Assembly (NCBI GenBank): GCA_937863195.1
Contig: CALMET010000070.1
Span: 1-5,120, forward strand
Reading direction: 5' to 3'
DNA: 5,120 nucleotides
Source of the DNA: an uncultured bacterium
GTDB taxonomy: Bacteria > Patescibacteria > ABY1 > SG8-24 > 2-12-FULL-60-25
A model generated the notes under the pieces. The model did not search any database and was not told the origin of the DNA. It saw only the letters and a list, made by a program, of their open reading frames with translations. The translations under genes were made by a program, and so were the position numbers. Numbering within the stretch: position 1 is the stretch's first letter; every line of letters starts with the position of its first letter. Shown here piece after piece: positions 1 to 4,109 of this stretch.

Positions 1-116
1 TTGCTTCGCGCGGGGTATCCCTTTTCACTTCGTGAACAGGGAGTTAAGGATTTTATCTATAAAATAGTAGATAAATCGATATCCCCTTTTTCACGAAGTG
101 AAAGAGGTGCCAAGCG
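1..116. repeat. Intergenic palindromic repeat region
   Basis: The non-coding stretch downstream of the 116-residue membrane protein gene is built from nested palindromes. Exact 14-base inverted arms lie at 23-36 (TTTCACTTCGTGAA) and 90-103 (TTCACGAAGTGAAA). Each arm is itself a small palindrome of the form TTCAC-NNN-GTGAA, and each sits in a similar TATCCC...AGG context. Between the arms is an AT-rich hairpin. GC-rich short pieces flank the unit on both sides. This looks like a dispersed REP- or MITE-like intergenic element, but a copy number cannot be judged from one window. No transposase or target-site duplication is visible, and I see no gene here. The minus-strand hairpins could help end or process the upstream transcript, but no proper U-tract follows them. 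Confidence 0.55.
52..75. repeat. AT-rich hairpin at the centre of the repeat
   Basis: Perfect 8-base inverted repeat: TTTATCTA at 52-59 and TAGATAAA at 68-75, separated by an 8-base loop. It sits nearly midway between the two 14-base outer arms, so the whole block could fold as a long two-level stem. An AT-rich cruciform or a weak processing site are both possible. Confidence 0.5.
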
Positions 117-136
117 CAGCGTAGGCGGAGAAAGCT

Positions 137-487
137 TTATTCCTCATCCAAATCCGTCAAACTCGGCATCCCCTTTCGGCCTTTTTTCTTTGAGGATTTA
201 AAGATGGATTCATCGCCTCCTGTTGCCTGGTTCATGAGATAATCCACGATCTTCTCGCCTGCTTTTGCCATGACGCCGGTATAGCCTGAGAGGCTGGTGA
301 GTTTTTCGCCGATCATGTCGATGAGGCGTTCAGCGCGCTCGACATTTTCGCGAATCATGTCTGCAATGAAGTTTACATTGCGCAAGAGGCGGGCGGCTTC
401 GTAGAGCGTCCAGCTCAAAAAACCGGCAACCAGTGCCAATGAAATGATGCCGACGATATAAAGCAGATCCTGCAAAGAAATGTACAT
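137..487 (-). CDS. Small single-pass membrane protein, coiled-coil-like, unknown function
   Basis: 116 residues starting at ATG 487 and ending in TAA. Residues about 8-29 form one hydrophobic membrane segment (LLYIVGIISLALVAGFLSW). They are followed by a charged, helix-forming stretch at about 30-85 with regularly spaced hydrophobic residues. The tail is lysine-rich (SSKKKGRKG, 98-106) and ends in acidic residues (DLDEE). The architecture recalls DUF948-type proteins, which have a short N-terminal anchor and a long amphipathic cytoplasmic helix, but that is a comparison of layout and not a recognised match. The basic tail might contact nucleic acid or lipid. No Shine-Dalgarno sequence precedes the ATG; an extended -10 element ends 8 bases before it, so the message is probably leaderless. 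A terminator separates it from the pentapeptide gene, so it should be its own transcription unit. Confidence 0.8.
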   Translation of the reverse strand: MYISLQDLLYIVGIISLALVAGFLSWTLYEAARLLRNVNFIADMIRENVERAERLIDMIGEKLTSLSGYTGVMAKAGEKIVDYLMNQATGGDESIFKSSKKKGRKGMPSLTDLDEE

Positions 488-495
488 ATAAAAAG

Positions 496-504
496 AGTAT
501 ACCA
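496..504 (-). promoter_or_regulatory. Extended -10 promoter of the membrane protein gene
   Basis: On the minus strand this reads TGGTATACT: a TG extension one base before a TATACT hexamer (5 of 6 to consensus). No good -35 is seen at 17 bases (TTTTTC), as is usual for extended -10 promoters. The predicted start of transcription is near 489, only about two bases before ATG 487. Confidence 0.6.
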
Positions 505-519
505 GATGGCACTAGATTG

Positions 520-552
520 AAAAAGCAAAACGGCGCACAAGGGTGTGCGCCG
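520..552 (-). terminator. Intrinsic terminator of the pentapeptide-repeat gene
   Basis: Perfect 9-base stem CGGCGCACA / TGTGCGCCG (531-539 and 544-552) with a 4-base loop. On the minus strand it is followed by TTTTGCTTTTT at 520-530. It begins 7 bases after the TGA stop of the upstream gene. Confidence 0.85.
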
Positions 553-559
553 TTCATTG

Positions 560-952
560 TCAGGCATGCAGAATCGATGTTCTCGATCCGCTAGAAAGGG
601 CATGTCGCAGACCCTCTGAGTCCACGACGAGATCGAGTGGTGAATCTTTGATGATCATGAAGGATGATTCAACACCCGAGAACCTTGCATGGTCGAGCGC
701 GCAGCGCTTGATATTTGCATAACAGAGTCGCGAGCAGGTGAAGTCTGCATGGCGAAAGTCGGTACCCTGAAACCGGGTATTCTCGAGGTTCATGCGCGAG
801 AAGTTTATTTCGCGTAGATCGCGATAATCGAGTCGCGCGCCTTCGAGATTGATGATCTTGTCAGGATGCTGTGCCCGCCAGGTATTCCACGCGAGAACAC
901 CTTGGTCGAGTAGGTTAAAGTAAAACGCGTACTTACTATCAGGTAGCCTCAT
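560..952 (-). CDS. Pentapeptide-repeat protein
   Basis: 130 residues from ATG 952 to TGA. Residues 35-94 are about twelve consecutive five-residue units (NLEGA, RLDYR, DLREI, NFSRM, NLENT, RFQGT, DFRHA, DFTCS, RLCYA, NIKRC, ALDHA, RFSGV), with Leu, Phe or Ile at the central position. This is enough for three turns of the right-handed square beta-helix known for the family. Residues 13-26 (NLLDQGVLAWNTWR) match the leader helix with a WNxWR motif often found just before such repeats. About 35 non-repeat residues follow. Known members range from DNA mimics that protect gyrase to proteins of unknown role; nothing here decides between them. ATG 952 is chosen because AAGGAG lies 6 bases before it. 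An in-frame TTG at 991 would fall at the predicted transcription start. A terminator follows directly. Confidence 0.85.
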   Translation of the reverse strand: MRLPDSKYAFYFNLLDQGVLAWNTWRAQHPDKIINLEGARLDYRDLREINFSRMNLENTRFQGTDFRHADFTCSRLCYANIKRCALDHARFSGVESSFMIIKDSPLDLVVDSEGLRHALSSGSRTSILHA

Positions 953-958
953 CGGGTA

Positions 959-964
959 CTCCTT
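959..964 (-). promoter_or_regulatory. Shine-Dalgarno site of the pentapeptide gene
   Basis: AAGGAG on the minus strand, 6 bases upstream of ATG 952. It decides the start against the upstream in-frame TTG at 991. Confidence 0.8.
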
Positions 965-996
965 GATGAGTAACTCATCATAAATGGGCAAGTAAT

Positions 997-1025
997 TTAT
1001 TACCTTCTTTGTGGCCTTTTGTCAA
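997..1025 (-). promoter_or_regulatory. Promoter of the pentapeptide gene
   Basis: A perfect TTGACA -35 lies at 1020-1025, with a 17-base spacer to TAATAA at 997-1002. The -10 is weak (3 of 6); TAAATT at 994-999 is an alternative at a longer spacing. The predicted start is near 990, giving a leader of roughly 38 bases that includes the AAGGAG site. The -35 comes directly after the tail of the preceding gene's hairpin. Confidence 0.6.
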
Positions 1026-1055
1026 CAATAGAAGAGAACGCTCAAAGGCGTTCTC
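1026..1055 (-). terminator. Probable intrinsic terminator of the 133-residue gene
   Basis: Perfect 8-base stem GAGAACGC / GCGTTCTC (1034-1041 and 1048-1055) with a 6-base loop. On the minus strand it is followed by the interrupted T-rich tail TTCTATTGT. The hairpin begins two bases after the TGA stop. The broken U-tract makes it weaker than the others in the window. Confidence 0.6.
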
Positions 1056-1056
1056 G

Positions 1057-1458
1057 TCAGGTGGGCCGAAAAAATTCGGTTTGCCAGCGCATGGCATGTT
1101 CAGATGAGTCGAAGATCATAATGCGGGCATTATAGCGCCGACCCTGGTCGTCGGTATAAGTATAGGGCGTTCCGATCCCAACCTTTAACTTATCGTCCAA
1201 CGATTCAACGACTAACGAGTCGAGTTCGATTTCGATGGGGGTAAAAAACGCATCAGCTACAAGCTGATAAAAACCGTGTCGGATATAGAGCTCGCCGACA
1301 CAGTACTGAGGCTCGCTCTTGTCATGAATGATGAGCACGTGCACCCCATAGATAGGGATGACCCCAATATCAGACCGCTTGGCCGCGGACGGAATGCCAA
1401 TATCAGAGTGTGATGTTGGCAAAATCGAACTTGTCGGTTTGCGATGATATAACGACAC
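1057..1458 (-). CDS. Unrecognised 133-residue protein
   Basis: Reads from GTG 1458 to TGA. I do not recognise the family. After a polar N-terminus of about 30 residues the protein looks beta-rich, with alternating hydrophobic stretches at 32-45 (GVIPIYGVHVLII), 52-84 and 91-116 (KVGIGTPYTYTDDQGRRYNARIMIF). No signal peptide or membrane segment is visible, so it is probably cytoplasmic. There is a single cysteine (residue 53). The N-terminal part contains a short internal duplication (SDIGIP / SDIGVIP). GTG 1458 is chosen because AAAGGA lies 5 bases before it and a TGnTAAAAT promoter sits just upstream. In-frame ATG 1482 overlaps the -10 box, and TTG 1533 lies upstream of the promoter. It is bounded by terminators on both sides, so it is likely monocistronic. 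Confidence 0.7.
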   Translation of the reverse strand: MSLYHRKPTSSILPTSHSDIGIPSAAKRSDIGVIPIYGVHVLIIHDKSEPQYCVGELYIRHGFYQLVADAFFTPIEIELDSLVVESLDDKLKVGIGTPYTYTDDQGRRYNARIMIFDSSEHAMRWQTEFFRPT

Positions 1459-1463
1459 ACAAT

Positions 1464-1469
1464 TCCTTT
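1464..1469 (-). promoter_or_regulatory. Shine-Dalgarno site selecting a GTG start
   Basis: AAAGGA on the minus strand, 5 bases upstream of GTG 1458. It makes that codon the likely start of the 133-residue protein rather than the in-frame ATG at 1482. Confidence 0.7.
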
Positions 1470-1480
1470 CGACAAAAAAC

Positions 1481-1489
1481 ATTTTAGCA
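1481..1489 (-). promoter_or_regulatory. Extended -10 promoter of the 133-residue gene
   Basis: TGCTAAAAT on the minus strand: a TG extension plus TAAAAT (5 of 6 to consensus). No recognisable -35 is at 17 bases (CAGAAT). The predicted transcription start is near 1474, giving a 16-base leader that carries the AAAGGA site. Confidence 0.6.
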
Positions 1490-1531
1490 CGATGAAAAAA
1501 ATAATTCTGAAAAATTTGTGGACAATAAATC

Positions 1532-1573
1532 AAAAAACAAAAAAACTTCTCGACATCATATCGAGAAGTTTTT
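1532..1573 (-). terminator. Strong intrinsic terminator of the first secreted paralogue
   Basis: Perfect 13-base stem (1541-1553 and 1561-1573) with core ACTTCTCGA / TCGAGAAGT and a 7-base loop TATGATG. It is followed on the minus strand by a long T-rich tail at 1532-1547 (seven T, G, six T), part of which pairs into the stem. The loop and the start of the 3' arm carry the ATGATGTCG core also seen after the second paralogue. Confidence 0.9.
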
Positions 1574-1583
1574 CAAAAGGGAT

Positions 1584-2729
1584 TTATTGTTTATTTACCG
1601 TTGCCTCCCAATATTGTTGTTTGCCCGTTTTCTTTTCGGTGATGAGATAGCGCATATAGACTTGGGCCTCAGTCTCCCAAAGAATTGAGCCTTTGCTTTC
1701 ATGGGTTAATGAGCTCGCATGATTTGGATCTTTAGGAAGACCGTGTACAAGGATGGTTTTTACGTCTTCAAGTTTTGGACCGTTGGTGACAAACAGCGTG
1801 TGGCCATTGCTATATTGAATGGCGGTTGATTTGAAAAAAGACCCTGGCTCTTCAACTTTGGTATAGTGAGCTTCGCCATTTCGGATGCGATAATACGTAT
1901 TTGTAGGGTCTTCGAATCTCGGTCCTTCGCTGTTTGTCGTCCAGTCAACAGCTTCTTTTGTTATTGTTTCGGCGACCAAGTATCCATCCGACATTCGAAA
2001 GAATAAAGCGAGAACGGTTTCATTCTGAGGTACCGTTGTTAGATCGCGGTAACGCGGCAGTGTGTGTAGGTGAAAACTCGTTTTCTGATCAAACGTGATC
2101 GGACGACTGTCCCCGGTGATTTGGCCATTTTCTACAACGAGAAGACCAGGAACTTGATCGATACCATCAATGCTTAGTGTTGGACCTCCGCCGAGGATGG
2201 CGAGGGATTGTAAGAGATAATTCGTATTTTCGATTGATCGCTGCGCTGAAGTCCATTCGCGTGGATCTTGGAACGATGCATAACGGATATGCCTCAAGAA
2301 TGTTGGTTTGAGTGTTTTAGATGAGGTTATTAGTTGAAGATGGCCGTCATTCAAAATAAGGTCTCTGCCGCGGCAGCTATAGAGGGATCTGATGCGGATC
2401 AGCGTATCATCTTTTTCATCTACGATAACCTTCCACATCACCTTTGTATTGGTACGAGCTTCAATGACGGTGGCGATTTTTTGTTCGCTTGGATTATATG
2501 CAGCGACACTCCATGAGCGGTAAATAACATCTTTACAGTCTCTCTCACCACTGAGTGATGTTGTGAATTCTGTATTCTTCGTCTTGGTGATTTGTGATAA
2601 CACCGACGCAGGTACCTTCGGTACATCCAAACGTCTTTTATAAGCAACACCAGGGGCCGCCATAGCACTCGAGCCAACAACGAGCGAAGCGCTGATGGCG
2701 AGCAGACTAATTGAGAGACGATGTTTCAT
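1584..2729 (-). CDS. Secreted protein of unknown function, tandem paralogue 1
   Basis: 381 residues from ATG 2729 to TAA; I do not recognise the family. Residues 1-25 form a clear Sec signal peptide: a basic start (MKHR), a hydrophobic core (ISLLAISASLVVG) and an AMA-A cleavage region before PGVAY. The mature N-terminus, YKRRLDVP, is shared with paralogue 2. Only two cysteines occur, C65 in CKDVIYRSW and C119 in YSCRGRD; both positions are kept in all three paralogues, so a disulfide in the exported protein is likely. Other shared blocks are LPRYRDL (224-230), YYRIRNGEA (279-287), LVHGL (327-331) and QQYWEATVNK (371-380). It lacks an insert of about 18 residues that paralogue 2 has before the first cysteine. 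No lipobox, anchor or sorting motif is visible, so release outside the membrane is inferred. It has its own promoter and terminator. Confidence 0.85.
   Translation of the reverse strand: MKHRLSISLLAISASLVVGSSAMAAPGVAYKRRLDVPKVPASVLSQITKTKNTEFTTSLSGERDCKDVIYRSWSVAAYNPSEQKIATVIEARTNTKVMWKVIVDEKDDTLIRIRSLYSCRGRDLILNDGHLQLITSSKTLKPTFLRHIRYASFQDPREWTSAQRSIENTNYLLQSLAILGGGPTLSIDGIDQVPGLLVVENGQITGDSRPITFDQKTSFHLHTLPRYRDLTTVPQNETVLALFFRMSDGYLVAETITKEAVDWTTNSEGPRFEDPTNTYYRIRNGEAHYTKVEEPGSFFKSTAIQYSNGHTLFVTNGPKLEDVKTILVHGLPKDPNHASSLTHESKGSILWETEAQVYMRYLITEKKTGKQQYWEATVNKQ
1642..1664. repeat. 23-base block identical to paralogue 3
   Basis: This stretch near the 3' end of paralogue 1 is identical over 23 bases to 4168-4190 in paralogue 3. 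The equivalent part of paralogue 2 has diverged. It encodes the QVYMRYLI segment. Confidence 0.75.
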
Positions 2730-2741
2730 AGGTTAACCGAT

Positions 2742-2770
2742 AGTGTGAGGCAATCCCCTCCCCTCGTCAA
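2742..2770 (-). promoter_or_regulatory. Promoter module of secreted paralogue 1
   Basis: TTGACG at 2765-2770, a 17-base spacer, and CACACT at 2742-2747, then 12 bases to ATG 2729. The same elements at the same spacings precede paralogue 2. The -10 match is poor (3 of 6), but the conserved geometry supports a functional site. The predicted start near 2735 gives a leader of about six bases. No Shine-Dalgarno sequence precedes the ATG. Confidence 0.55.
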
Positions 2771-2804
2771 AAAAAACACCCCGACATCATGTCGGGGTGT
2801 TTTT
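2769..2804 (-). terminator. Strong intrinsic terminator of secreted paralogue 2
   Basis: Perfect 15-base stem (2772-2786 and 2790-2804) with core ACACCCCGACA / TGTCGGGGTGT and a 3-base loop TGA. It is followed on the minus strand by a run of eight T at 2769-2776. The last two T also form the start of the TTGACG element of the next gene. The hairpin starts 4 bases after the TAA stop. Confidence 0.9.
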
Positions 2805-2808
2805 AGAT

Positions 2809-4011
2809 TTATTTTTTATTTACGGTTGCTTCCCAATACTGTTGTTTGCCGGTCATGATTTCAGTAATCGTATAATGAACATACGCTTGTGCGTCCGTTT
2901 CCCAAATCACGCTGCCTCGTGCGCTGTGACTGTCCGCCGACAATCCATGAACAAGAATCTTTGGGGCGTACATATCTTTCGTCAATGTTAGGCCTCGATC
3001 ATTCTGTATAAGCTCATTCGTTTCAGTAAAAGGCAATGAATCGACTTTGGTATACTGCGCTTCGCCATTGCGGATACGGTAGTAGTTTGTGCGATAGATT
3101 GGTCCATCACCACCATACATAAGGGCTTCTTCTTTTACAGCGTAACCGTCTTGTGTGCGGTAAAAGGTTGCGGTCAAGAATCTCTCATCAGGAGCGATTG
3201 CTAAAAGATCTCGGTATCTCGGTACATGATGTACTTGGGTGCCATGAGTCTTATCGGCTGAGACAATTCGGCTATCGCCGGCAACACCTGGAATACTAGC
3301 GTCGTCTCTTCCGGCATAGAGTTGTCCAGGATCCTGCAGAATGCCGTCAATAACAATAGGCTTAGTATAGTCACGAATATATAAACGTTTACCTAATGAG
3401 GGCAGGGTTGTTTTCCATGCAGCATCTGAACTGAAATGAGCAAGGCTGATGGCTTTGTAAACCGTTTCGCCTGGAGCTTCGTAAACGGCAAACATGTTGT
3501 GATATGTCGTTGGGCTATAGCGAACTACGACGTCTTTTCCTTTACAGCCGAAAAATTGCTTCGGAGCTGGATGGTCATTGTCATAGATGCCTCGATACAT
3601 TTCATCAATGTGCCATTTCACGGAAGTTTTTGTGCGAGCTTCGAATACATAGCGCGTACCGTAGCTGAGGTATGGCTTATCAATAAATGTGATCGTTGGT
3701 TGTGTTTTTTGTGTTTCTTTAATGTCGATACTAACTTCCCACATACGGTACATGATGTCGCCGCATTCTTGTATGTCAGCAATGGCGGGTTTTGCCATCA
3801 CGACGTTTTTGAATGTCGCGAGTCCATTTGGTGTGGACGAGGTCGTAGGGTGCTGCCAACCCATAGCAGCGATTTTCGAAATGATCGTTGATGGAATAGC
3901 GGGTACATCCAATCGTTTTTTATAAACAACGCTCGGCGCAGCGAGTGCGCTCGAACCAACGACGAGCGATGCGCTTAGCGCTACAAGGCCCAGAGAGAGA
4001 CGGTAATTCAT
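2809..4011 (-). CDS. Secreted protein of unknown function, tandem paralogue 2
   Basis: 400 residues from ATG 4011 to TAA. The signal peptide (1-25: MNYRLSLGL, ASLVVGSSALAAP) is nearly the same as in paralogue 1, which also fixes the start; an in-frame GTG at 4062 would add 17 residues ahead of the signal and lies inside the upstream terminator. The only cysteines are C83 (ECGDIMYRMW) and C156 (FFGCKGKD), matching the pair in the other copies. Shared motifs are YKKRLDVP (30-37), FEARTKTSVKW (123-133), VPRYRDL (263-269), YYRIRNGEAQYTKVDSLPF (310-328), LVHGL (353-357) and QQYWEATVNK (390-399). Its middle region is closest to paralogue 3, but its last 40 residues are the most divergent of the three. 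Export is well supported; function is unknown. It is transcribed alone from its own promoter, with a terminator directly behind it. Confidence 0.87.
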   Translation of the reverse strand: MNYRLSLGLVALSASLVVGSSALAAPSVVYKKRLDVPAIPSTIISKIAAMGWQHPTTSSTPNGLATFKNVVMAKPAIADIQECGDIMYRMWEVSIDIKETQKTQPTITFIDKPYLSYGTRYVFEARTKTSVKWHIDEMYRGIYDNDHPAPKQFFGCKGKDVVVRYSPTTYHNMFAVYEAPGETVYKAISLAHFSSDAAWKTTLPSLGKRLYIRDYTKPIVIDGILQDPGQLYAGRDDASIPGVAGDSRIVSADKTHGTQVHHVPRYRDLLAIAPDERFLTATFYRTQDGYAVKEEALMYGGDGPIYRTNYYRIRNGEAQYTKVDSLPFTETNELIQNDRGLTLTKDMYAPKILVHGLSADSHSARGSVIWETDAQAYVHYTITEIMTGKQQYWEATVNKK

Positions 4012-4023
4012 AAGATAGCTATT

Positions 4024-4052
4024 AGTGTGATGTATCCAACTGCTTACGTCAA
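4024..4052 (-). promoter_or_regulatory. Promoter module of secreted paralogue 2
   Basis: TTGACG at 4047-4052, a 17-base spacer, and CACACT at 4024-4029, then 12 bases to ATG 4011. All spacings equal those before paralogue 1, while most spacer bases differ. The predicted start near 4017 gives a leader of about six bases without a Shine-Dalgarno sequence. Its -35 overlaps the T-tract of the preceding terminator. Confidence 0.55.
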
Positions 4053-4101
4053 AAGAAAACACCCCACATCATCTCGATACTGTCGAGAGAAGGGGGTGTT
4101 T
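4050..4101 (-). terminator. Two-tier terminator of secreted paralogue 3
   Basis: The outer stem AAACACCCC / GGGGTGTTT (4057-4065 and 4093-4101) encloses a second stem TCTCGA / TCGAGA (4072-4077 and 4083-4088). The two are separated by unpaired bases. TTTTCTTTTG follows on the minus strand. The outer stem resembles that of paralogue 2's terminator and the inner one that of paralogue 1's. The long interrupted stem suggests weaker termination than at the other two, although the U-tract is good. Confidence 0.75.
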
Positions 4102-4109
4102 GTCTGTAT

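Noticed and set aside
1..201. Plus-strand open frame of 66 codons running through the left edge
   Set aside because: It is made mostly of the palindromic repeat and then antisense to the end of the membrane protein gene; no Shine-Dalgarno site or protein character supports it.
953..991. Longer start (TTG 991) for the pentapeptide protein
   Set aside because: The predicted transcription start falls at about 990, and an AAGGAG site stands 6 bases before ATG 952.
1459..1533. Longer starts (ATG 1482 or TTG 1533) for the 133-residue protein
   Set aside because: ATG 1482 overlaps the -10 box and TTG 1533 lies inside the upstream terminator's T-tract. GTG 1458 has a good Shine-Dalgarno site.
3436..3891. 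Plus-strand open frame of 151 codons
   Set aside because: It lies wholly antisense to secreted paralogue 2, whose signal peptide and motifs conserved between paralogues are convincing. The shadow frame has no such support.
4012..4062. GTG 4062 as start of paralogue 2
   Set aside because: It would put 17 residues before a normal signal peptide and lies inside the preceding terminator hairpin; paralogue 1 starts at the equivalent of ATG 4011.
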